Positions 43,996 to 52,175 of a DNA stretch of 64,000 nt are shown piece by piece (position 1 is the first letter of the stretch; every line of letters starts with the position of its first letter). The DNA comes from Azophilus sp965116165. Lineage in GTDB: Bacteria > Pseudomonadota > Gammaproteobacteria > Pseudomonadales > Azotimanducaceae. Position numbers and translations under genes: made by a program. Location of the stretch: positions 2,542,001 through 2,606,000 of the forward strand of contig OZ220484.1 in assembly GCA_965116165.1 (NCBI GenBank), given 5' to 3'. A model generated the notes under the pieces. The model was not told the origin of the DNA. It saw only the letters and a list, made by a program, of their open reading frames with translations, and did not search any database.

Positions 43996-45098
43996 ACGGC
44001 GCAGCATCTGATCACCTGCCCCGTGTTCGACGCGCTGTTCGAAGGTCACGCTTTCGCGGACAGGAACCCGGTTTCGGCCGCCATGCAGGAGATCCTGTCG
44101 GTCATCGACGAGGCGCAGGTGGGCCGCGAGTCCGGGCAGTTGGAAGGCTTTTACGCCTCCGTGCGGCGGCGGGCGACCGGGATCACCGATCCGCTGGCGC
44201 GGCAGAACCTGATCGTCGAGCTTTACGACAAATTCTTTCGGGGCGCGTTTCCGCGCACTACGAAGATGCTCGGGATCGTCTACACGCCGGTCGAGATCGT
44301 GGACTTCATCATTCGGTCGGTCGATGATGCCTTGCGGGAGGAATTCGGTCAGACGCTCGGCTCGGAAGGCGTGCATATCCTCGACCCCTTCGCCGGCAAG
44401 GGCACTTTCATTACTCGATTGCTGCAATCGGGCCTGATTCGGCCCGAGGATCTGGAGCGCAAATATCGCGAGGAGATTCACGCCAACGAAATCGTGCTGC
44501 TCGCCTATTACATCGCCGCCATCAATATCGAGTCCGTCTTCCACTCCGTCGCCGGACGCGACGATTACCTGCCCTACACGGGCATCTGTCTCACCGACAC
44601 CTTCGCCCTGCACGAGGGCGACGACGAACTGTCCTATTACATGAAGGACAACACCGACCGGCGCGAGCGGCAGAAGGCGACCGACATTCGGGTCATCATC
44701 GGCAATCCGCCCTATTCCGCAGGACAGAAGAGCGAAAACGACAACGCGAAAAACGTGGCGTATGCGCGGCTGGACCAAAGGATCCGGTCCACCTATGCGG
44801 CACGTTCCAATGCGGCACTGTTGCAGAACCTCTACGACAGCTACGTCCGCGCGATCCGCTGGGGCAGCGACCGGCTCGGGAAAGCCGGGGTAACGGCAAG
44901 CCCGCGCTCGCCTGGATCATGGAGCGCCAGTGCGTCAGGACCGACAAGGCGAGCGGAATCGTCAGCGACGCCAACTGCTACGCGACCGAGACAGTCGGCG
45001 ACCCGCGCTATCCGCTCGACCTGTTCCTGCGGGTCATTACCGTCAGCTTGGAGACCATGAAGATTGTTCGGGCCCTGCCCGATTTGGAGATCGAATGA
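43996..45098 (+). pseudogene. Type ISP-like restriction-modification enzyme, C-terminal half (methyltransferase) with internal deletion
   Basis: Frame resumes as TAQHLITCPVFDALFEGHAF, completing the linker cut at 4189. The gamma-type N6-adenine methyltransferase follows: VELYDKFFRGAFPRTTKMLG, GIVYTPVEIVDFI, motif I HILDPFAGKGTFITRLLQSG (Lys replaces the usual Thr) and motif IV VIIGNPPYSAGQ. After IRWGSDRLGKAG (about 44886-44893) the family sequence jumps roughly 500 residues to GNGKPALAWIMERQCVRTDK, in a different frame, and ends DPRYPLDLFLRVITVSLETM...LPDLEIE with TGA at 45096. The C-terminal part of the methyltransferase and the target-recognition domain are thus deleted; the gene is dead even if the element were removed. 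Confidence 0.9.
43997..44003. repeat. Right copy of 7-base direct repeat (putative att core)
   Basis: CGGCGCA, identical to 4183-4189, at the point where homology to the split R-M gene resumes. Confidence 0.7.
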
Positions 45099-45195
45099 AG
45101 AACGACAAAACGATCATGGCAAATGCCGCATTGGGCTACCCGGCAGCATGCGAATCGCTGCTCATTGTGTGGGGGTACGGCCACATCGGAGAGAT

Positions 45196-45768
45196 TCACT
45201 GATAGCGGTTTGCGATATTCGCAAGGGCTGCTTCTGCAAATGCCAGAAGGGCATGATGCAGCCTGATCGGTACGCCATTGTTGCGCACATGAACGCTTCG
45301 CCACGCCCATGACGCGATTACCAGATCTGATGGCTCCAAACTTTCGGCGATACGCGATTTGCGCTTCAAGTACCGGTTTATACCCGATGCCGCCGATTGG
45401 GCGTCACCAGCCACGAGATAGCCTATCATGAAGCCGACAGAGTGGTTTGCCCCGTATTTGCCTGATCGAAACCGGTCGATACCCTCCACAACATAGGCGC
45501 GGCATAGGTCTGCCCGGGAACCAGCCACTTTCTTGCATTCAATCACTGCATGCGGATCATGCGCCCCGTAACGCAGGAAGATTTCGATCAGGAAAAGCGG
45601 AATATCCGTTCGCCCGTCCGGTGTCGCAATGTCCGAGCGTGGTCGCGATTCGGTGCCTGGAAGCACGACCAGTTTCATATTGATCTTGATTGACCGCGCG
45701 TTGGCCGCTTGCCGCATCCCATCGCGCAGTTGTTCGGTAATCTCCACTTCGCCGACATCCGCTCCCAC
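45196..45768 (-). CDS. Putative PD-(D/E)XK restriction endonuclease partner of the adjacent methyltransferase
   Basis: About 190 residues; start uncertain, taken at GTG 45768 overlapping the methyltransferase end by a few bases. The core reads MKLVVLPGTESRPRSDIATP, GRTDIPLFLIEIFLR and then HDPHAVIECKKV, which fits a PD-(D/E)XK active site: acidic residue in the first strand, E-C-K in the next. A helix with FRSGKYGANHSVGFMIGYLV follows. Tight coupling to an N6-methyltransferase suggests the restriction subunit of a two-gene type II system. No characterised homologue is recognised. Confidence 0.6.
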   Translation of the reverse strand: MGADVGEVEITEQLRDGMRQAANARSIKINMKLVVLPGTESRPRSDIATPDGRTDIPLFLIEIFLRYGAHDPHAVIECKKVAGSRADLCRAYVVEGIDRFRSGKYGANHSVGFMIGYLVAGDAQSAASGINRYLKRKSRIAESLEPSDLVIASWAWRSVHVRNNGVPIRLHHALLAFAEAALANIANRYQ

Positions 45769-45770
45769 TT

Positions 45771-48164
45771 TCAGCCAAGCTCGATCAGTCTGCGCCCGGC
45801 CTTTGATCGACACGCGCTCTCCAAAGCGGGAACGGGAATATGTTCGATGTCTCGCAGCAGCAACCGCCGCATAGACAGCCCGAAGGTTGAGCCGGTCATC
45901 AGGAAAAGCCATGATGCGAGGGATGAACTCAAGATCGACGCGACCAAGTAGGCTGCCTCGATTTTCTCGCTTGGGATGGCGGCACCGAGAAACGCGTCGG
46001 TGAATACCGCATCCCGTTCGACCACAGCGCATACCGTGCGGCCTCCACCTTCGGCTAAAAGAAATTCCCGGACAAGCAGCAACGGTGCCTGATAAGTTTT
46101 GCGATCCCGTGGCCGTTCGGCGTAGTTACTAGAAAACGGACTCAGGTTGCTCGGCACAACAAATGGCTGCACGTCCCCTTTCGCAATCACGGGAAGGTCG
46201 TGAAGAAAGCGCGCATCGCGCCTGCGGTTTCCATATTTGAGACCGCTGCGGAACTCGGTGCCAAGAGCCTGAAATTGTTCTCCCAGAGGTTCATGGCGGT
46301 CGGTCAACCTGTCCAACAAATCCAGGTCGCGACCCGATCCGAAAAACGCGGTCTTCAGAAACTCCGGCTTGCGCAACCAATCGGCTATCGACAGTGTCGT
46401 GATGTCCTCGCGCGCTATCTCGAAGGCATGACCCCGCGCTCCCGCCGGCGACCATGGCACCTGCACCGCGGTGATCTCGTCACGCGCCGATGGCCGGTGC
46501 CTCGCCAAGAGAACCATCGCCGGCAAGCGGCTCCGCGGAAAGAGCCAACTGGACTGGTACGATAGGTTTACCAGTGTCACGGGAGAGGGCTTTTTCAGGA
46601 GACTCCGCAACACAGCCGCCCCTGTTCCGCTGCGGCTGAAGAATTGAATGCCACTCAAGACCATGCCCAGCCGAGACTCATCCGAGGCGAAATCCAAAGC
46701 CCTTGAGACGAAATCCAAACCCACGCCTCGTGGCGAGCGAATTCTTCCGAGTTCCCGGCTTGGAACAACAGCCCCGGCCTGCCGCGCCGCCCTGCCCCGG
46801 TAACTCCAAGGCGGGTTCCCGACGATCACATCGAATGTCTTTCGCTTGCCCGCTTTCATCAACACTCGCTTGCCTTCCGGCGTTTCCTCGACATTTCGAG
46901 AATCGGCAACGATCAATGTCTTGCCGATGAGAGGTTTGAACCTAAGCGCTCTGGGTGATCTCGTATCCGGGTCGAGTTCCAGCGCGGCCAGATAGAGGCT
47001 GAACGCGGCAACCCGCACCGCGGCCTCGCTTATATCGACGCCGTAAATTTGATTGTGCAACACAGACCGGATTACGCTGCGACTCGGCCTCCCGCCGTTG
47101 CAGCGGCACTTGACCAACCTGCGCAGGGCTTCCACCAAGAACACCCCCGAACCGCAGCTTAGGTCGAGAACCGTCTCTCCCCCGCCCAACCCGTCGGCGA
47201 CCTCGTCCAGAACCAGCGAAACAAGCGACAGCCGCGTGTAATGGACATCCACTTCGTTCGTTTCATCATCGGATGCCGGATCCGCATGCGCAAACTGTTC
47301 GTAGATCGAACTGATCAACTCAACCGGAATGACATCGAACTGATAAGGGAATAATGTTGTCTGCCCCGATACAGGATCCACGGCATCGAGAAAGTCCGCG
47401 ACCCGCCGCAGATGCCGCGCTTCCGGCAGGGGTGAGGCTTCTGCGGGAAACATGTCGCCGTTGAAGGTGTCGCGCAGCCAATCGAAAAGCAGTTTCGCGG
47501 CCTTGCGGTCTCGCAGTATGTGCGAGAGTGTTCCGTGCCCGTGCTCGCCCTGCAAAAATCGACGCTTGACGATTTCCCGATCGATTAGATATTGGGCGAA
47601 AATTGATCGCCCGATCAATCCTTGTGCGCTGGATCGGTCCAGTCCCGCCGACAGCAGATCCCGTTCGAGGGTGGCCAGATCGGCAAGCAGTTGCTGGTCG
47701 CCGCAGGTTTTGCGGTGCACAGCATGCTTTTGGCGCCAGAACTCGCCAGTTTCCATTGCAAGCCGACCGGCGAATGCATCAAGCCTGTCGAGTTCCTTTT
47801 CGACCCTTCCGAAGGTATCCAGCAAATGAACGGCGGCACTTCTCTCTTCTCGTGGCCGGCTGAATCCGTTGTAGACCTTAATATTCTCGGGCGAAATCAC
47901 CCATAGGAGCGGTGCGCAGCCCCGATTCCATACCTCGCGCTGCCATGAGGCGATCTTTTCTTCAGGAGGCTCCTCGCGTTCGTATTTGAAGTAGATGGTC
48001 AGGGCTGATGCGCCGCGCCACATCGCATCGGGGGAGAAATCGCGGAATCCGGGATATCTGTCGGATTCCGCGTCGAGATACACGCCGTGCGCTGGCTCTC
48101 CATTGGCCAGATAGCCGGTAGCCTCCAGCACTTCACATATGATCGGTTCAGCCATCCGCATCAT
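45771..48164 (-). CDS. N6-adenine DNA methyltransferase (Eco57I/TaqI-like, class I SAM)
   Basis: 797 residues. The N-terminal ~250 residues (ALTIYFKYEREEPPEEKIAS; CAPLLWVISPENIKVYNGFS; a helical bundle with SIFAQYLIDREIVKRRF) resemble the front part of Eco57I-type enzymes. Motif I TVLDLSCGSGVFLVEALRRL lies near 335, IYGVDISEAAVRVAAFSLYL near 385, and motif IV DVIVGNPPWSYRG near 450. The remaining ~350 residues form the target-recognition region. It methylates adenine in a specific, unknown sequence. The overlapping downstream gene looks like the cognate nuclease. Intact, and lying right beside the dead type ISP gene, so this spot has accumulated R-M systems. Confidence 0.88.
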   Translation of the reverse strand: MMRMAEPIICEVLEATGYLANGEPAHGVYLDAESDRYPGFRDFSPDAMWRGASALTIYFKYEREEPPEEKIASWQREVWNRGCAPLLWVISPENIKVYNGFSRPREERSAAVHLLDTFGRVEKELDRLDAFAGRLAMETGEFWRQKHAVHRKTCGDQQLLADLATLERDLLSAGLDRSSAQGLIGRSIFAQYLIDREIVKRRFLQGEHGHGTLSHILRDRKAAKLLFDWLRDTFNGDMFPAEASPLPEARHLRRVADFLDAVDPVSGQTTLFPYQFDVIPVELISSIYEQFAHADPASDDETNEVDVHYTRLSLVSLVLDEVADGLGGGETVLDLSCGSGVFLVEALRRLVKCRCNGGRPSRSVIRSVLHNQIYGVDISEAAVRVAAFSLYLAALELDPDTRSPRALRFKPLIGKTLIVADSRNVEETPEGKRVLMKAGKRKTFDVIVGNPPWSYRGRAARQAGAVVPSRELGRIRSPRGVGLDFVSRALDFASDESRLGMVLSGIQFFSRSGTGAAVLRSLLKKPSPVTLVNLSYQSSWLFPRSRLPAMVLLARHRPSARDEITAVQVPWSPAGARGHAFEIAREDITTLSIADWLRKPEFLKTAFFGSGRDLDLLDRLTDRHEPLGEQFQALGTEFRSGLKYGNRRRDARFLHDLPVIAKGDVQPFVVPSNLSPFSSNYAERPRDRKTYQAPLLLVREFLLAEGGGRTVCAVVERDAVFTDAFLGAAIPSEKIEAAYLVASILSSSLASWLFLMTGSTFGLSMRRLLLRDIEHIPVPALESACRSKAGRRLIELG

Positions 48165-48450
48165 GCTGCCAACCCACGTTTTATGTATTCCCGCCGACGC
48201 GGAAGCTGCGCCTTACAGGTTGCCGCCCCGCACGATCCGCCGGGTCGCCCTTGCTGGTGGCAAGCTTGGATATTCGTTGTACAAAATGATCTATTAGAAA
48301 TCAATTTTCTGAAATAATTCAATTGAAACAATAGGTTAAAAATTATTGCAAGTTCAGACTCCGGCGGCGAGCACACCATGCCGGAGCACTGGGGACGGGA
48401 CTCAGATCCAGCCAATCACGAGCCTCTTCCGAATGGCGGATCGCGGGCGC

Positions 48451-49311
48451 TCAGAACCTCGGTTCGGTTTCGTCCTTTTTGATGTTGCCGAATAGGTCGA
48501 TGTTGTCGTCGATGCTCACCGCCAGCGGCCGGCGGGCAAGCCTCGCTTCCTCGCTCGTCGGCACCATCGACTCCCACAGGCGCGGCGGTAGAGCACTGCG
48601 ATGCGGCCGGCGCCGCACGGCATCCCAGGGTACCGATTCGGTATGGTCGAGAGCATGCCCCGAGCTTCCGCCCTGTAGGTCCGGTACCGATTCAATCAAT
48701 TTCCGAATGTCCGCCTCGAAGTGTTCCCGCGCCCGCGCCAACGGTTCGGTGCGTATGCCCGCATCCAGCAGGAGGTCCGGATCCGGCCCGTTGAACCATT
48801 GGAGTACCGGCGGTAGGCGGGCGGGCAGGGCTGCGGCCAGGTCGCCGCGTTCGCCGTCATCCAACATCTTCAGCCAGCCGTCGATGCAAAGTTGATGGAA
48901 ATAGGCCTCTTCGCCGAACCTCGTAATCAGGTTGGCGGCGGGCGCGAAATCGCCCTCGCGCAGCGTGGCGGAGAATCGCCACAGGGCCTTGTCGGCCAGA
49001 TACAGGGTCAGAATGAAATCCGCCCAGTTCTCCGGCGGCCTGTCGAGCAACGCCATGCTGTGGATGCCGCTCGCCGACCGGACGAATTCAAGTTGGTGCT
49101 CGGGAAGCTCGTAGTACTCCTCCATGAACCGGAAGAGAGCCCTGGCGTGGCCGAGCTTTTCCTCGGCGATCCCGGCCATGGAGGTGAAATCGGTCAGTTC
49201 CCGGCCGTTCAGCACGCAGTTGACATACCAGTGTCCCAGCACCCAGTTGCTGTCGGCGATACAGAGCAGTTCGCCCTTGAGCGCGGTGGTGACTTCGGAC
49301 GGGTAGCTCAC
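48451..49311 (-). CDS. paaC: PaaC-like subunit of a phenylacetyl-CoA-type oxygenase
   Basis: 286 residues from ATG 49311. Ferritin-like structural subunit: LLCIADSNWVLGHWYVNCVL, GIAEEKLGHARALFRFMEE (an ExxGH segment as in PaaC), then FILTLYLADKALWRFSATL and LITRFGEEAYFHQLCIDGWL. PaaC pairs with catalytic PaaA in the ring-epoxidising oxygenase. The C-terminal ~60 residues (PHRSALPPRLWESMVPTSEE) are longer and more polar than in E. coli PaaC. It is the last gene of the run paaA - paaD(N) - paaB - Zn ribbon - paaC. Substrate may differ from phenylacetyl-CoA since paaE, paaK and the ring hydrolase are not in view. Confidence 0.8.
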   Translation of the reverse strand: MSYPSEVTTALKGELLCIADSNWVLGHWYVNCVLNGRELTDFTSMAGIAEEKLGHARALFRFMEEYYELPEHQLEFVRSASGIHSMALLDRPPENWADFILTLYLADKALWRFSATLREGDFAPAANLITRFGEEAYFHQLCIDGWLKMLDDGERGDLAAALPARLPPVLQWFNGPDPDLLLDAGIRTEPLARAREHFEADIRKLIESVPDLQGGSSGHALDHTESVPWDAVRRRPHRSALPPRLWESMVPTSEEARLARRPLAVSIDDNIDLFGNIKKDETEPRF

Positions 49312-49324
49312 GACAGGGCATCCA

Positions 49325-49534
49325 TCAGCCGGGGAGCCGGTGCTGCCACTTCAGCCAGCCGAAGCCCTGCCCGCAGTCAAGGCATTCGAACATCATCTCC
49401 GCCACGCTTGGGCCGTAGGGGCTAACCAGCCGGGTATCGGTGGATTCGCACCAGGGGCAGCGTATCTGGCCATCGTATTCTTCTGTTGGACGGAAGCGCC
49501 TGCCGGAACCGACCGCTGTCGATCGGTCGTTCAT
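49325..49534 (-). CDS. PaaD C-terminal zinc-ribbon protein (stand-alone)
   Basis: 69 residues, ATG 49534 overlapping the paaB stop (ATGA). It contains IRCPWCESTDTRLVSPYG and MMFECLDCGQGFGWLKWQHR: two CxxC pairs forming a zinc ribbon identical in plan to the C-terminal domain of PaaD. In E. coli this domain is fused to an N-terminal MIP18-type domain. Here that half is encoded separately at 50042-50359. PaaD-type proteins help mature the diiron oxygenase or its reductase. Confidence 0.78.
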   Translation of the reverse strand: MNDRSTAVGSGRRFRPTEEYDGQIRCPWCESTDTRLVSPYGPSVAEMMFECLDCGQGFGWLKWQHRLPG

Positions 49535-49770
49535 CAGGCGAGCCCAACCGTGCCGTCGCGCCCCCGCCGCAGGCAATCCATGAACGACTCCGCCGGTGCC
49601 ACGTACAGTTCCACCCACTGCCGTTCGGAGTACAGGATGCGTGCGCGGGCTACGGCGAGTTCCCGATTCGGCGCCACGATGCCGCCGATATGGGACAGCG
49701 GACGCTCGGCCTGATCGCGGCCGAAAACCTCGAATTGCTGGTCCAGGGATGTGGAACGGCCTAGGGACAC
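49534..49770 (-). CDS. paaB: PaaB-like oxygenase subunit
   Basis: 78 residues from GTG 49770. LDQQFEVFGRDQAERPLSHI, GGIVAPNRELAVARARILYS and WVELYVAPAESFMDCL cover essentially the whole PaaB family, a small beta-rich subunit that bridges PaaAC heterodimers. No obvious ribosome site before the GTG; a 271-base gap separates it from the paaD(N) gene. The next gene overlaps the stop codon. Confidence 0.82.
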   Translation of the reverse strand: MSLGRSTSLDQQFEVFGRDQAERPLSHIGGIVAPNRELAVARARILYSERQWVELYVAPAESFMDCLRRGRDGTVGLA

Positions 49771-50041
49771 GGTTCTAATGCCCCGGCGATGGCGCGGGTG
49801 GCCGCGGCCAAGCCGTTTTCCTGCGCACCGTCGGTGGAAGGCGCGGCACATCCGCGACACACCCGGCCCGAGCTATTCGTGAATGCAAGTGGCGAGACAG
49901 GCAAGAGGGGTGCAAGCACTGGGTGCGTGGCTTGGAGCGCACGGAGATGTGCTTGACAGCATGTTGAGTACGCGGCGGGAGCACACTCGGTGACCGCGCT
50001 GCTATTGACGGCCTCGGTAGTCTATTCATGCATGGGGCGGG

Positions 50042-50359
50042 TTAGATTCGGTAGCCGCTGCGGGCCGCATATCGTTTGGCGCGGTCGGACATGCGGGAGC
50101 GGTCCCAACGGGCTTCCCAGTCCACCCGGACGCGCACCTCGCCGACGCCGTCGACGCGACGCACCTGCCGCCGGACATTCTCCTTCAGCATCGTGAAGGC
50201 CGGGCAACCCAGACAGGGGAATACCAGGGAGACATCGACATTGCCCGCATCATCCGCCCGCACGGCGCTCAGCATCCCCATTTCGGTCAGCGGCACATTG
50301 ATGTGCGGGTCGAGCACCCGACCGACCGCGGCCTCCACAGCGCTATGATCGACTACCAT
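50042..50359 (-). CDS. PaaD N-terminal (MIP18/DUF59) protein
   Basis: 105 residues, ATG 50359 overlapping the paaA end by 7 bases. AVEAAVGRVLDPHINVPLTE, MGMLSAVRADDAGNVDVSLV and FPCLGCPAFTMLKENVR are the DUF59 blocks, including the conserved Cys of the PaaD/MIP18 family. These proteins take part in iron-sulfur or diiron maturation. The zinc-ribbon half of PaaD is a separate gene two positions downstream. The last ~20 residues are basic. Confidence 0.8.
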   Translation of the reverse strand: MVVDHSAVEAAVGRVLDPHINVPLTEMGMLSAVRADDAGNVDVSLVFPCLGCPAFTMLKENVRRQVRRVDGVGEVRVRVDWEARWDRSRMSDRAKRYAARSGYRI

Positions 50360-51312
50360 AGCGCCTTGCCCCAGACTTCGCCGCGCAAACGCTCGTAGGC
50401 GTCCGGCCGCATGGGCCCGCCCCTGCGGGAGTGTTTCCAGTATTCCTCGTGGGAGCACTGCTCGCCGCTCCAGGTGTAGGTTTCGGCGTCGTAGAGCATG
50501 GGATAGGGCATGGTGAGTACCCATCTCTTGCTTTCGGCATCGAGTGCGGCGGGGAAATCGGCCCCGAGGCGGCCTAGGAAGGCGCAGGTGGACTGTAGCC
50601 ACTTGTCGCGCATGAAATCGTTGCTCCAACCGCGCACGCGGTAGGTCAACTGCTCCGGCCGCGTCTTGAGATTGTCGGGTTTGCCGAACCACATCACGCC
50701 GAATGGGAATATCCAGTCGATGGCCCGCTGCACCGCAACCCGGGTCTCTTCGGAATGGTTCCAGTAGAACTCGGTCCAGAAGTTGCCGTGACGCATGTGA
50801 AAACCTTCCTCGAAATTCACCTTGCGCAGTGTGCGGCGGTAGGGCGCGTAGCTACAGTGCAGTTCCAGATCCTTGGTCCAGTGCAGGCCGGCCCGGTCGA
50901 GCATCGACTGCATCACCACGAACTCGATGTAGCTGCGTATGGGGATTTCCATGATCGGCCAGGTCCAGATGTGGGCGATGTCGTCATGGAAGGCGCGGGC
51001 GTGCACATCGACACCGAACCGCTCGGCGAGAATGCCCTGATGATAGGCGTGGCCCACTTCGTCGAGGATGGTGGCGCACACGGCGATCTTGGCACCGATA
51101 TCGGGTGCCGTGCGGAAGGCGGTGCACGCCCAGGTGAGTACGCTTATCTCGCTGATCGAGGCGATTTCGACGGTCTGGCGCAGGATTTCCTTGTAGCGCG
51201 GGGAAAGTTCCTCGGCCTCTTCAAACAGCTCCCCGGCCTCGATACGGGCGAGCATCGCCGCCTCTACGGCATCCTGATTTTCCACGGTAGTGCCACCGGC
51301 TGGGTTGGGCAT
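50353..51312 (-). CDS. paaA: PaaA-like catalytic diiron oxygenase subunit
   Basis: 319 residues from ATG 51312; an in-frame TTG at 51333 is the alternative. Diiron ligands: EIASISEISVLTW (first Glu), ATILDEVGHAYHQG (ExxH) and KVNFEEGFHMRHGNFW (ExxH). The rest follows PaaA: IRSYIEFVVMQSMLDRAGLH and WIFPFGVMWFGKPDN. It activates dioxygen to epoxidise an aromatic CoA thioester, with electrons from a PaaE reductase that is not in this window. First gene of its operon; a perfect 16-base palindrome covers its start region. Divergent from the MaoC/acyl-CoA dehydrogenase genes. Confidence 0.86.
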   Translation of the reverse strand: MPNPAGGTTVENQDAVEAAMLARIEAGELFEEAEELSPRYKEILRQTVEIASISEISVLTWACTAFRTAPDIGAKIAVCATILDEVGHAYHQGILAERFGVDVHARAFHDDIAHIWTWPIMEIPIRSYIEFVVMQSMLDRAGLHWTKDLELHCSYAPYRRTLRKVNFEEGFHMRHGNFWTEFYWNHSEETRVAVQRAIDWIFPFGVMWFGKPDNLKTRPEQLTYRVRGWSNDFMRDKWLQSTCAFLGRLGADFPAALDAESKRWVLTMPYPMLYDAETYTWSGEQCSHEEYWKHSRRGGPMRPDAYERLRGEVWGKALW

Positions 51313-51326
51313 GGAATTAATTCCAT
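51311..51326. promoter_or_regulatory. Perfect 16-base palindrome at the paaA start
   Basis: ATGGAATTAATTCCAT is fully self-complementary and overlaps the first codon of paaA by two bases. It lies in the 328-base divergent intergenic region 51313-51640, which is otherwise AT-rich near the maoC side and shows no gene. A regulator bound here would block paaA transcription or translation. Confidence 0.5.
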
Positions 51327-51640
51327 TATTCAATCAGTTAGACGATAATAGCCACACCTCTTCAGGCGATGGTAGGTACTGGCCGCAATGGCGTCAAGGT
51401 TGCAACGGGCAAAGCAGCCGTCGAATCGGGTGCTGTATCGGTTTGACTTTTCGAATTCCGCCAAGCCGTGACTCGCGCACTGTTCGGTTCTTACAGATAT
51501 CAAACTAAGAGAGGTCCGAACAATTCGATAGAGCAGCATTGGGCTATTCGTAAATATAGATTGATTAACTTGGATGCCGAGGCTACAGAATTGATCAGAG
51601 GTTCCCTAATGCATTGCCTCGAATCGGCACGGGATCGGCA

Positions 51641-52099
51641 ATGAGCGATAGGATTGTCATTGACCGCTGCGAGGATTTTCGTCGCTTGGAAGGGCAGCCG
51701 ATCATCGACTCCGATCCGATCACGATCACGGCCGAGGGCATTCAGCACTTCTGCCGCGGCACCGGCAACGACGAATGGATCCACTGGGACGAGGAGCGCT
51801 GCAAGGCGTCGCCCTTCGGTGCCCTAATTGCACCGGGGCTGTACCTGCCCGCCCTGTTCCCATCCCTGTTCTGGCAGGTCATGGAAATCAACCTTGCCCG
51901 GATGATCGTCAAGGGCATCGACGGCATCCGCATACTCAAGCCGGTAACGGTGGGCTCGCGCATCCGCTGTCGCGCCACCGTGGAGAAGGTGCTTGATCGG
52001 GACAGCGGCATCGAGGTGCATTACGGGATCGGGTTCTTCTTCGCCGATACGGAGAAGCCCGCCGCGGTCGCCACCTTCATCAACCGTTATTGGGATTGA
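51641..52099 (+). CDS. MaoC-like (R)-specific enoyl-CoA hydratase
   Basis: 152 residues from ATG 51641, with CGGGA 7 bases upstream. Hot-dog fold with the hydratase-2 motif in the form GTGNDEWIHWDEERCKASPF (Asp and His catalytic pair), followed by GALIAPGLYLPALFPSLFW and KPVTVGSRIRCRATVEKV. It adds water to a 2-enoyl-CoA. It precedes an acyl-CoA dehydrogenase by 76 bases, so the two probably act in sequence in side-chain or ring-cleavage product degradation linked to the divergent Paa-like oxygenase. Confidence 0.85.
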   Translation: MSDRIVIDRCEDFRRLEGQPIIDSDPITITAEGIQHFCRGTGNDEWIHWDEERCKASPFGALIAPGLYLPALFPSLFWQVMEINLARMIVKGIDGIRILKPVTVGSRIRCRATVEKVLDRDSGIEVHYGIGFFFADTEKPAAVATFINRYWD

Positions 52100-52175
52100 C
52101 CGGCTCCCCGTATCGGGAAATACCCGCTGCCCGAATTGACAAGACTTGGCCGGCATCCCCATCAAGAATGCATCC

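Larger units (their letters stand above)
4183..44003. mobile_element. 39.8-kb integrated mobilisable element inserted in a type ISP R-M gene
   Basis: Boundaries come from the interrupted gene: the 5' half of one R-M enzyme ends at 4189 and the 3' half begins at 43999. The same 7 bases, CGGCGCA, occur at 4183-4189 and 43997-44003. Collapsing the repeat gives the codons for E-M-P-A-Q-H-L-I-T in a single frame. Inside are a MobF relaxase next to the left end, a tyrosine recombinase remnant near the right end, a ParB/SSB/Toprim-type plasmid backbone, and a defence cargo (CBASS, two linked restriction clusters). No coupling protein or type IV secretion genes were seen, so it resembles a mobilisable rather than self-transmissible element, now degraded. 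Confidence 0.85.

Noticed and set aside
4183..44003. tRNA gene as integration target
   Set aside because: Neither junction shows a tRNA-like sequence; both lie inside protein-coding sequence of the R-M gene.
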